Of a stretch of 64,000 nt of DNA, positions 43,978-51,513 are shown piece by piece. Both the position numbers and the translations under genes were made by a program. The notes beneath the pieces were generated by a model, which was not told where the DNA came from, ran no database searches, and was given only the letters and a program-made list of their open reading frames with translations. Position 1 is the stretch's first letter; every line of letters begins with the position of its first letter. Origin of the DNA: Duganella sp. OV510 (GTDB taxonomy: Bacteria > Pseudomonadota > Gammaproteobacteria > Burkholderiales > Burkholderiaceae_D); assembly GCF_900100205.1 (NCBI RefSeq), contig NZ_FNEQ01000010.1, positions 62,001-126,000 of the forward strand. Reading direction: 5' to 3'.

Positions 43978-44949
43978 CTAATCAGAACCGCCGTTGGCGG
44001 GGCCAATTATGCGAAGTAAGCGGTAAACTCTTCTTGGTGCCCGGTTTAGCTCGCGGATCTCTCTAGTTTGAATGTCAATTCTCATTGGTCGCGTGGAAAT
44101 TTGGCGCGAGTCTATTGAAACGCCATCAATATCCTGCTGTCCGGCTATTTGGGCCGCTGCCTCAGGCGACACCGATCCACCAAAGGTAATGCGTCCAGCA
44201 ACGCTCCTGGTTTCAAACTCGAAACGACGGACAGTGGGTAAAACGAATAGGGTTCCTACTAACTCTTCACCCTTTTCTTCAATCTGAATTGCCTGCACTC
44301 GAGTACGCGCCAACGACACAGTTTGCCGATCCAGTAGAAAGTCTCGGTTGCCATTGACGATGCGCAGCGTGGCATGTTGCTCATCGAGCAGTTTGAAAAA
44401 ATCCTTCAAACTTCCCAAGACGCGCTGGTCCAGCGCGGCAGCAGCCTCATCAAAAATAGCCTCGTCGGCGGCCCCAACACGAGAAAGGATATCAGCCACC
44501 TCCTCCACCACCGCACGAAGCGGTGTATCAACCATTTGCGCAGTCTCGCCTGATTCTTCCAGTACAAATCCGACCGAACCTCGCACCAAACCGGTCACCA
44601 ACATCTTGGATTGACTAGTCAGCGGAAGCCGCCCATTGTGCTTAAGAACACCCTCTTGCTCAGAATAGCGCTTGGTAATCATTGCCTGCAATTCTTCCAA
44701 TGCTTTACCGGCAAAATCGGCATTGATGCCACGAGACCCCTGCACCGGTCCGCCACCGAAGAAAACCCCTAACTCAGCGTGGCGATCAATACGGCCTTCT
44801 AATAATTGCAGTTTCTCTTGAAGGTCTTGTTTTCTCAACTCAAATTGCAAATGCCCGATAGGATCGTCATCTTCGGTATGGTTTGCCAAAAGCGTTTCGA
44901 CAGCGCCCAGATCGGCGGCCAATGCGTCGTGTTCAAGTTTCTTGAGCAT
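43978..44949 (-). CDS. Unknown protein, partner of the DUF6932-like gene
   Basis: Unrecognised soluble protein of 323 residues. The first third is helical and charged (heptad-like LEHDALAADLGAVETLLANH; LQEKLQLLEGRI), suggesting a coiled coil. The middle is mixed and the last third beta-rich (TLFVLPTVRRFEF, RITFGGSVS). No membrane segment, signal peptide or catalytic motif was recognised. It overlaps the DUF6932-like gene by 17 bases, so the two are translationally linked. GC content and codon use are visibly unlike the flanking peptidase genes, pointing to recent transfer. It could be the effector or the scaffold of a two-gene module. Confidence 0.6.
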   Translation of the reverse strand: MLKKLEHDALAADLGAVETLLANHTEDDDPIGHLQFELRKQDLQEKLQLLEGRIDRHAELGVFFGGGPVQGSRGINADFAGKALEELQAMITKRYSEQEGVLKHNGRLPLTSQSKMLVTGLVRGSVGFVLEESGETAQMVDTPLRAVVEEVADILSRVGAADEAIFDEAAAALDQRVLGSLKDFFKLLDEQHATLRIVNGNRDFLLDRQTVSLARTRVQAIQIEEKGEELVGTLFVLPTVRRFEFETRSVAGRITFGGSVSPEAAAQIAGQQDIDGVSIDSRQISTRPMRIDIQTREIRELNRAPRRVYRLLRIIGPANGGSD

Positions 44950-45523
44950 TTTGCCCTCCTCCCAATCCCTGTTCTAACATGCTCAGCAAATCGCCGGCCG
45001 CAACATCATCCGACAATAAAGGAACCTGCAACATGCCCTTCCACAAATTGGTTACTCTTTGATGCGAAAACAATCCAAACCAATAGCGCGTCCAATCCAC
45101 TACAAGCAGTGGTTTAATCGATAAATCTACAAAAAAGGCATCGCAATGATAAGTTTTCCGGGCAATTCTTGAATCAAAAATCGCCAGATTCGCCTGTACT
45201 AATGCCCGCTTTTCAGGAACAGTGCCGGGGATCGACGTAAATGTAACAATATCAATGTCCTGAGGGGGGCGTTTCCGCACGCTTTCCACATCCTCGACAA
45301 AACTGCCATCCAACCATTGGTGACCTTCGGTGAACCCGAGAGCACGGACTGCATCTCTGTATGATAGCAGCCCACGTAGGATTGCCACGCGCTCGAGAGA
45401 AGTCGCAAATCTAGCCACCACATCAGACATGCTGACGACGTAGGGAGACATGTCAGCTTTGGCACCGGGCTCTGGTCCGACGTAAGGGGGCAGCACCGAT
45501 GAAGCGTTCATATGTGGAATCAT
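44933..45523 (-). CDS. DUF6932-like, nucleotidyltransferase-fold protein
   Basis: Protein of 196 residues that resembles the DUF6932 group. The start MIPHMNASSVLPPYVG fits that family's opening. A nucleotidyltransferase-like motif follows: the LDGSFVEDVE stretch near 71-80 (glycine-serine site) and DIDIVTF near 89-95 with the paired aspartates expected for metal binding. A third acidic residue may be Asp130 in FFVDLS. This pattern is shared with MNT/Cca-like nucleotidyltransferases, some of which are antitoxins or act in phage defence. Activity is inferred from the motif only. It overlaps its unknown partner by 17 bases. Low GC suggests transfer. Confidence 0.65.
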   Translation of the reverse strand: MIPHMNASSVLPPYVGPEPGAKADMSPYVVSMSDVVARFATSLERVAILRGLLSYRDAVRALGFTEGHQWLDGSFVEDVESVRKRPPQDIDIVTFTSIPGTVPEKRALVQANLAIFDSRIARKTYHCDAFFVDLSIKPLLVVDWTRYWFGLFSHQRVTNLWKGMLQVPLLSDDVAAGDLLSMLEQGLGGGQNAQET

Positions 45524-45600
45524 TCGGCGTCGAGAATTTAAAATTAGATTATTGCCATTATGGGAGGTTTCGACCTCTTGGCATAAAGAAATTCCTTATA

Positions 45601-45807
45601 TCAACATCGGCCGACTGCCCAGGCCTGGGCTACCGTGTCATTGATTTCTTCCAGGGTCGCTACTTTCGTTGTTCGTCCCGCGAGCAAACCGACGAACGAA
45701 TCTATCGTGCCGTCCAGAGGCGCGGCTTTAAATAAGCCCGTGGCGTCTGGCAGCACCTCTTTTCTTAACGTGACTTGTCCACGTCCAGTTACCGTCCAAA
45801 TCGTCAT
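45601..45807 (-). CDS. AbrB/VapB-type antitoxin-like protein, internally shortened
   Basis: Small protein of 68 residues. The start WTVTGRGQVTLRKEVL is the first strand of an AbrB/MazE/SpoVT swapped-hairpin domain. The end (GTIDSFVGLLAGRTTKVATLEEIN) matches the toxin-binding tail of VapB-like antitoxins. The segment that normally joins them, about 15 residues of the DNA-binding fold, is absent, so the sequence jumps from KEVL to PDATGLFKAA in frame. AGAGGTGAG gives a good ribosome site. No PIN-domain toxin follows. Only ATG TTG ATA TAA overlaps its stop. It is probably a decayed remnant. Confidence 0.6.
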   Translation of the reverse strand: MTIWTVTGRGQVTLRKEVLPDATGLFKAAPLDGTIDSFVGLLAGRTTKVATLEEINDTVAQAWAVGRC

Positions 45808-45857
45808 GATTACTCACCTCTCTGGCCATGATGAATCAAGTTTAACTCCGCCGATCA

Positions 45858-45889
45858 GAATGAAGTAGAAATAATTTTCTACTTCGTTC
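45858..45889. repeat. Inverted repeat upstream of the VapB-like gene
   Basis: A perfect 10-bp dyad GAAGTAGAAA/TTTCTACTTC (45862-45871 with 45876-45885) around TAAT, extendable to 14 pairs with one G-T. It lies between the antitoxin-like gene (minus) and the acetamidase-like gene (plus). It could be the antitoxin's operator or mark the island's right border. Confidence 0.5.
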
Positions 45890-45935
45890 ATTGTTTGCTA
45901 TCATCCCTCGACCTTATTTGTCGGCGGAGCGATCT

Positions 45936-47255
45936 ATGCGTGTTGCCTTATTCTTGTTTTTCCTTAGCGTCGCCATGTCGGCGCAGGCGGCGGAGAGTTG
46001 GTTGTTGCAGCTTGATCGCTGGGGCAATCCTTCGTTTATGACGCTGCATTTGCAGGATGAGGGCGGCAAGCTCTCCGGCACACTGGATGGCGATTCGCTG
46101 ACCGGCATGCGCAAGGACGGCAAGCTGCGGCTCGATGTCATCGACAAGGACGGCAAGCACTATCTGTACAAGAGCAGCGCCAGCGCCACGCGCTTGCAGG
46201 GCAGCGCGGATTTTCCGGATACGAATGACGCCACGGCGCGCGCCAGCCACACGTTCAGCGCGCGCCGCTTGCCGGAGCGGTCGCCCACCGCGCCGCAGCG
46301 ACATGAATACATCCCCAAGGATTATTCGAACGAATTCAGCGCGACGCGTCCGCCGGTGCTGACGGTGTGGCCGGGCGATACGGTGCACACCACCACCATC
46401 GATTCCGGCGGCGTCGATGAGCGCGGCGTGACGCGGGCGCTGTATGGCAATCCGCAGACCGGGCCGTTCTTCGTCATGGACGCGGAGGCAGGCGATACGC
46501 TGGTCATCCACCTGCTGAAGCTGAAGCTGAACCGCGACTATGCCGATAGCCTGGACGCCATCGTCGGCCGCGCACAGAGCACGTCCCTGGCGGCGCGAGC
46601 CAGCACGCTGGGCAAGCCAGTGCGCTGGAAGCTGGATCACGCGCGCGGCCTGGCCAGTCCCGAGCAGGCCGGCGCCGCCTTGCGCGGCTTCGCCGTGCCG
46701 CTGCGGCCAATGCTGGGCGGGCTGGCGGTGGCGCCGCCCGATGGCCCGGCCGTCTCCACCGGCGATACCGGCCGCTTCGGCGGCAATATGGATTTCAACG
46801 AGGTGGTCGAAGGTAACAAGGTCTATCTGCCGGTACAGCAGCCCGGCGCCCTGCTCTATCTCGGCGATGCGCACGCGCTGCAAGGCGACGGCGAAACGTC
46901 ACAGTACGCGCTGGAGACGTCGATGGAGGTGGCGTTCCGCGTGGAGCTGATCAAGGGCAAGGCGATCGGCATGCCGCGCGTGGAGTCGCCAACCCACATC
47001 ATGACGCTGGGCCAGGCCGGCTCGCTGGATGACGCGCTGCGCCAGGCCACCGCCGGCATGACGCAGTGGCTGCAGCAGGATTACGGTCTCAGCCTGTCCG
47101 ACAGCGCGGTGGTGCTGGGCGGCGCGGTCGAATACACTGTCGCCAATCTGGCTGGCCGCAGTGTCGGTGTCGCCGCAAAAATCAAGAAAGCCCTGCTCCA
47201 TGAAAATAACACTCACGGCGACGCTGCTGCTGCCACTACTGGCCAGCGCCAATGA
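45936..47255 (+). CDS. Exported acetamidase/formamidase-family protein
   Basis: Protein of 439 residues with a signal peptide cleaved after AQA (about 20). Residues about 21-115 form a beta-rich N-terminal domain (WLLQLDRWGNPSFMTLHLQ...) not seen in cytosolic acetamidases. The rest is an FmdA/AmdA-like domain: LTVWPGDTVHTTTIDSGG (near 145), NPQTGPFFVMDAEAGDTLVIHL (near 180), GGNMDFNEVVEGNKVYLPV (near 285), GDAHALQGDGE (near 310). It would hydrolyse short amides in the periplasm. Start: the ATG at 45936 has GGCGGAG before it. Its last 56 bases overlap the DUF4424 gene in another frame. Confidence 0.83.
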   Translation: MRVALFLFFLSVAMSAQAAESWLLQLDRWGNPSFMTLHLQDEGGKLSGTLDGDSLTGMRKDGKLRLDVIDKDGKHYLYKSSASATRLQGSADFPDTNDATARASHTFSARRLPERSPTAPQRHEYIPKDYSNEFSATRPPVLTVWPGDTVHTTTIDSGGVDERGVTRALYGNPQTGPFFVMDAEAGDTLVIHLLKLKLNRDYADSLDAIVGRAQSTSLAARASTLGKPVRWKLDHARGLASPEQAGAALRGFAVPLRPMLGGLAVAPPDGPAVSTGDTGRFGGNMDFNEVVEGNKVYLPVQQPGALLYLGDAHALQGDGETSQYALETSMEVAFRVELIKGKAIGMPRVESPTHIMTLGQAGSLDDALRQATAGMTQWLQQDYGLSLSDSAVVLGGAVEYTVANLAGRSVGVAAKIKKALLHENNTHGDAAAATTGQRQ

Positions 47256-48192
47256 CGGCATCGGCGGCGTCAGCGCCGGCGGCATTGTGTTCGGCAAGAC
47301 CGACGCCATCGCCATGAAGAAGGAAGTGCTGACGGTCAGTCACCGGCTGATCAGCGTTGACTATGAGTTCGTCAACGAGTCGGCGCAGGATGTGGTGGAG
47401 AGTATTGTCTTTCCGCTGCCGGAATACGCGGCCACCAACCTGCCCAGCGATACCTACTACGGCCAGCCCGGCAATTTTTCGATCAGCGTCGATGGCAAGC
47501 CGGTCGGCTTCCGCACCGTGGTGCGCGCCATGCTGGATGAGGTGGACGTGACGGCGCAGCTGCATGGCGTTGGCATCAGCGATGCGCAGATTGCCCACCA
47601 TGAGCGCTTCGCACCGGACACCAAAGTGCAAGCACTGACCGCCAGCCAGCGCCAGCAACTGATCTCGCTGAAGCTGATCGGCCCCGGGCCAAGCGATGAC
47701 CTGGAACCGCTGTGGAACATCCAGGTCAACTATGTGTGGCAGCAGAAGTTCCCGCCGAATAAGCTGGTACGCGTGCATCATGCCTACCGCCCGTTCGTCT
47801 CGGCCGGCCCCGCTCATTCGGGCATGGATGACGAGACCGCCAGGCACTACTGCGCCGATGCCGGCTTCATCAAGGGATGGCAGCGGCTGGCGGCGCGCAA
47901 CAGTCCGGCCGGCAGCGGCTACCTGAGCCTGAACGCGGCCAAGGTGTCCTACATCCTCAAGACCGGCAACACGTGGAAGAATGGCATTGAGGATTTCACG
48001 CTGAACATCGTCAAGCAGTCACCGGACGAGCTGGTCAGCCTGTGCTTTCCCGGCAACTTCAAAAAGATCAACGCCAGCACCTTTCAGGTCCGCCTGCGCA
48101 ACTTCCGCCCCAGCGCAGACCTGGAGGTCTACTTCGGCAATATCGATCCAAACGGCGAACCGAACGATGGCCAGATGCCGCGCATGAATTAG
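47200..48192 (+). CDS. DUF4424 exported protein
   Basis: Exported protein of 330 residues in the DUF4424 family. Short signal peptide (MKITLTATLLLPLLASA). The mature part is beta-rich with conserved stretches GGIVFGKTDAIAMKKEVLTVS (near 25-45), YEFVNESAQDVVESIVFPLPEY (near 53) and VHHAYRPFVS (near 197). Three or four cysteines lie in the second half. The function of the family is unknown. It begins inside the end of the acetamidase-like gene, so the two are co-expressed. It converges with the chemoreceptor gene, overlapping at the stops. Confidence 0.8.
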   Translation: MKITLTATLLLPLLASANDGIGGVSAGGIVFGKTDAIAMKKEVLTVSHRLISVDYEFVNESAQDVVESIVFPLPEYAATNLPSDTYYGQPGNFSISVDGKPVGFRTVVRAMLDEVDVTAQLHGVGISDAQIAHHERFAPDTKVQALTASQRQQLISLKLIGPGPSDDLEPLWNIQVNYVWQQKFPPNKLVRVHHAYRPFVSAGPAHSGMDDETARHYCADAGFIKGWQRLAARNSPAGSGYLSLNAAKVSYILKTGNTWKNGIEDFTLNIVKQSPDELVSLCFPGNFKKINASTFQVRLRNFRPSADLEVYFGNIDPNGEPNDGQMPRMN

Positions 48193-49775
48193 GCGGCCAG
48201 CAGCGGCACCGGTTTGCGTGCGGCCGGCCGCGCATCCAGCTTGAATACCGACACCGCGCCGGACAGCGCCTCGGCCTGCTCCTGCATCGCAGCCGCAGCC
48301 GCCGAGGCTTGCTCGACCAGTGCGGCGTTCTGCTGCGTGACGCTGTCCATCTCCGATACCGCGTGGTTGATCTGCTCGATGCCGGCGCTCTGCTCGCGCG
48401 AGGCGGCGCTGATCTCGCCCATGATGTCGGTGACGTGGCGGATGCTTTGCACGATGTCCTGCATGGTGGCGCCGGCCTGATCGACCAGCTGCGTGCCGCT
48501 GTCGACCTGCGCCACCGAGCCGTCGATCAGCACCTTGATTTCCTTGGCGGCTGCCGCGCTGCGATGGGCCAGCGTGCGCACTTCCTGCGCCACCACGGCG
48601 AAGCCACGGCCATGCTCGCCGGCGCGCGCCGCTTCCACCGCCGCGTTCAAGGCCAGCAGATTGGTCTGGAAGGCAATACCATCGATGACACCGATGATGT
48701 CGGCGATTTTTTTCGACGAGGCATTGATCGAGTCCATGGTCTGCACCACCTGCGCCACCACGTCGCCGCCCTTGCTGGCGACGGCCGAGGCGGTCGCGGC
48801 GAGGTTGTTGGCGCGGTGGGCGTTGTCGGCGTTCTGGCGCACGGTGGAGGTCAGTTCTTCCATCGAGGCGGCGGTCTGCTGCAGCGCGCTGGCCTGCTGC
48901 TCGGTGCGCGCCGACAGGTCGAGGTTGCCGGCGGCGATCTGCGACGAAGCGCTGCCGATCGATACCGTGCCTTCGCGCACATCGCCGACGATGCGTACCA
49001 GGCTGTCGTTCATGTGGCGCAGCGCGTCCAGCAACTGGCCGGTTTCATCAGTGCTGGTGATGTCGATGCGGCTGCTCAGGTCGCCGGCAGCAACGGTATG
49101 CGCTACCGCGACCGCCTGGTGCAGCGGACCGGTGATCGAGCGCACGATCCACCAGCCCAGGCCCATGGCCATCAGCAGCGCGCCGGCGCCCAGCGCCAGC
49201 ATCAGCACGCGGCTGTCGGCATAGGTCTGGGCGGCGTTGTCGCTGTAGTTGTTCATGCGCTTTACCTGAAAGGCGACCATCTCGTCCATCGCTGCCTGGT
49301 AGGTGCGAAAAATCGGACGCACGGTGCCGTTCAGATAAGCGCGCTGCTCGGTTTCGCTGGACTGGTCGATCAGCGTCAGCATGTGCGCCACCGATGCCTT
49401 GTACTGCGCGTTGGCGTCCAGCGCGCGCGCCAGGATGGCCTTACCCTGCGGCAGATAGATGTTTTGCTGCAGCCAGTCCAGCTTGGCCTGCAATTGCTGT
49501 TGCGATTGCCCGATCAGTGCGCGCTGCTGGCGGCGGTCGTCGTCGTTATCGCTGAGCATGGTGTTGCGCAGCGCCAGTGCGATGCTGTTGGCGTCGGTCA
49601 GCGACTGGGTGGCCTGAAAGGACTTCGGCAGCGCATCCTTGACGATGGCGGTGGTATTGTCGTTGACCTTGCCCAGCACGCTGATGCCGAGGGCGATACA
49701 GGCCAGCAGGATCAGGATCATGGCGCCGGAATTGGCAGCCAGGCGGGTGCTGATTTTGAAATTCGAGAGACTCAT
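48189..49775 (-). CDS. Methyl-accepting chemotaxis protein
   Basis: Chemoreceptor of 528 residues. Membrane helix 1 (about 10-32), a periplasmic four-helix-bundle-type ligand domain (about 33-188), membrane helix 2 (about 190-210), a HAMP domain (about 212-265), and a long coiled signalling domain. The hairpin tip is highly conserved (GIAFQTNLLALNAAVEAARAGEHGRGFAVVA). No CheR-tethering pentapeptide ends the protein. Start: ATG at 49775 with AAGGTG before it, rather than the ATG at 49811. A periplasmic binding protein gene lies upstream on the same strand and might present a ligand. Confidence 0.93.
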   Translation of the reverse strand: MSLSNFKISTRLAANSGAMILILLACIALGISVLGKVNDNTTAIVKDALPKSFQATQSLTDANSIALALRNTMLSDNDDDRRQQRALIGQSQQQLQAKLDWLQQNIYLPQGKAILARALDANAQYKASVAHMLTLIDQSSETEQRAYLNGTVRPIFRTYQAAMDEMVAFQVKRMNNYSDNAAQTYADSRVLMLALGAGALLMAMGLGWWIVRSITGPLHQAVAVAHTVAAGDLSSRIDITSTDETGQLLDALRHMNDSLVRIVGDVREGTVSIGSASSQIAAGNLDLSARTEQQASALQQTAASMEELTSTVRQNADNAHRANNLAATASAVASKGGDVVAQVVQTMDSINASSKKIADIIGVIDGIAFQTNLLALNAAVEAARAGEHGRGFAVVAQEVRTLAHRSAAAAKEIKVLIDGSVAQVDSGTQLVDQAGATMQDIVQSIRHVTDIMGEISAASREQSAGIEQINHAVSEMDSVTQQNAALVEQASAAAAAMQEQAEALSGAVSVFKLDARPAARKPVPLLAA

Positions 49776-49901
49776 TTGATTCACCTTTTCACACGTTTCG
49801 CCTGAAAGCATAACGTTAGGGGATGAATCCCATCCTTGATCTAGATCAAATAATTATTTCCACAGTGAAATTTTCATTACTTACGCAATACTACCTGGTT
49901 A

Positions 49902-50783
49902 TTACCTGGTGCGGCCAGGATGCAGCCACAGCTCGCGCCGCGCCAGCGGCGTGGCTGGCGACAACAGGTTGTTACGCAGTTCAAACACACGCCGCTTGTC
50001 GAGCGCCGAGCGCGCCACCATGTCGCCATAGTATTCATTGAACAGGCGGGCGTAGCTGCCGTCGGCCAGCAGTTGTTCCAGCCCCTGTTGCAGGGACGCC
50101 GCCAGCGCGGTGTTGTCCTTGTTGACGAAAAAATAAAATGCGCTCGGGTAGTGCAGCGCCAGGCCGGGCGCCACCACCAGTCCCTGGTCGGCAAACGCCG
50201 CCGCTTCGTTCCACACTTCAAACACGGCGCGCGGGAAGTAGTCGACGCGGCCCGATTGCAGCATCTTGAACATGCCGGCGTAGTCAGAAGCGGTCTGCAC
50301 CCGGTAATGGTTGGCGCGCAGGATGTCGGTGTCGGGCCAGTCGTGGCCTTGCAGTGCGTCCAGCGCCTGCAGTTCGCCGGGCTGGCGGATGGCGGCGTAG
50401 CGGGCCGCGTCCCTGGCGCGTATCAGCAACAGGCGCCAGCCGATCAGGCCCATGTCCAGCGGGATGCGGATGGGCAGCAGGTCGCGCTCGCGCTGCTGCG
50501 AGGCCATGGTCCAGGCGATGTCGATCACGCGGCCGGCGCGCAGCTCGGCCAGCGCGCGGTTCTGCCGCATCATGACGTTGGATGGTTGCAGCTGGTGGTC
50601 CTGGCCGGAGCGCGCCAGCGCCATGCGCAGCAGACGCACCGGGTAGTGTTCGGCGTTCTGGCCCTGGCCTTCGGCTTCCGATTGCGGGTAGCGCACCAGC
50701 GGCGCGGCGGCCCACGCCGGCGTGGTGGCGGCGCTAGCCAAAGCCAGCGTGCCCTGCAACAGGAAGCGGCGGCGGCCCGGCAT
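49902..50783 (-). CDS. Periplasmic solute-binding protein-like
   Basis: Exported protein of 293 residues related to type-3 extracellular solute-binding domains (amino-acid ABC-transporter/receptor type). The N-terminus PGRRRFLLQGTLALASAA has a twin-arginine-like signal, which would imply export in folded form. The later sequence shows RQNRALAELRAGRVIDIAW and LLADGSYARLFNEYYGD, typical of the family. There is no transporter permease or ATPase nearby, so it may act as a sensor or orphan binding protein. It lies 126 bases upstream of a chemoreceptor gene and 9 bases after the coiled-coil gene. Confidence 0.75.
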   Translation of the reverse strand: MPGRRRFLLQGTLALASAATTPAWAAAPLVRYPQSEAEGQGQNAEHYPVRLLRMALARSGQDHQLQPSNVMMRQNRALAELRAGRVIDIAWTMASQQRERDLLPIRIPLDMGLIGWRLLLIRARDAARYAAIRQPGELQALDALQGHDWPDTDILRANHYRVQTASDYAGMFKMLQSGRVDYFPRAVFEVWNEAAAFADQGLVVAPGLALHYPSAFYFFVNKDNTALAASLQQGLEQLLADGSYARLFNEYYGDMVARSALDKRRVFELRNNLLSPATPLARRELWLHPGRTR

Positions 50784-50792
50784 ATTGGCGGC

Positions 50793-51272
50793 TTAGCCCT
50801 GGCGCGCGGCCAGCCGGGCGCGCAATTCCTTGATTTCGGCGGCGTAGTTGTCGCGCGCGGTCACGGCGCCCACCAGCTCCATCTCGGCCGTCAGGCGGGC
50901 GTCGGACAGCGTTGCCTGGGCGGCCACGTTGCGCTCGATCTGCGCGCGCAGGTCGGCCAGCTGGGCGTCCTTGCCTTCGATCGCCAACTGGTCCTTGGCC
51001 TTGCCGACCAGCGCGTCGGTGGCGATGCTGCGGGCGTTGCGCAGCTCGGCCATCAGTTGTTCGATTTCTTCGTCGCGCGCTGTGGCCTGGGCCTTGGCGG
51101 CGTCGCGCGCGGCGCTGACGTCGGCCAGTTCGCCGCGCGCCGCTTCCAGCTCGCCCTCGGTGCGCGCCAGCGCCTCGCGCGGACCGGCGCCAGCTTCCTC
51201 CGCCGCCCGCTGCACCCAGTCGCCCAGCGCGGTGACGATCGCTTCAGGAATTTCCAGTTTGGCGCCGCTCAT
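50793..51272 (-). CDS. Coiled-coil protein of unknown function
   Basis: Acidic Ala/Glu/Arg/Leu-rich protein of 159 residues. From about residue 25 to the end it is one long predicted coiled coil (EALARTEGELEAARGEL..., EIEQLMAELRNAR). A short non-coiled start, EIPEAIVTALGDWVQ, could be a small helical domain. There is no signal peptide. It is 9 bases upstream of the solute-binding-protein gene. It resembles KfrA-like or generic structural coiled-coil proteins only in composition, so no function is assigned. Confidence 0.6.
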   Translation of the reverse strand: MSGAKLEIPEAIVTALGDWVQRAAEEAGAGPREALARTEGELEAARGELADVSAARDAAKAQATARDEEIEQLMAELRNARSIATDALVGKAKDQLAIEGKDAQLADLRAQIERNVAAQATLSDARLTAEMELVGAVTARDNYAAEIKELRARLAARQG

Positions 51273-51513
51273 GACTCACTCCCATAAAAATAGTGCTGAT
51301 ACGATACCGCACACATTGCTGAGAGGCAAGAAGGTCAGGCGACCTGGCCGGAACCTCAAGCGATCATCATGGCCGGCATACTATGCGATCACCTTGCCGG
51401 CTGTGACGCCAAATCCACAGTTTGTCGCATCCACGCGCAATCCGTCGCGCCGGTGCTGCGCGGCGATGCAAAGTTGCTATGCTTGCCCTACCACTACTAC
51501 TGAAGAGGGAATG

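Noticed and set aside
45499..45735. Open frame of 78 codons on the plus strand inside the island
   Set aside because: Mostly antisense to the better-supported VapB-like gene and lacking any recognisable motif.
43809..45935. Direct repeat of the tRNA-Phe 3' end as an island attachment site
   Set aside because: I looked for a copy of the T-arm/acceptor sequence near the island's right side and found none. There is also no integrase gene, so the insertion mechanism is unproven.
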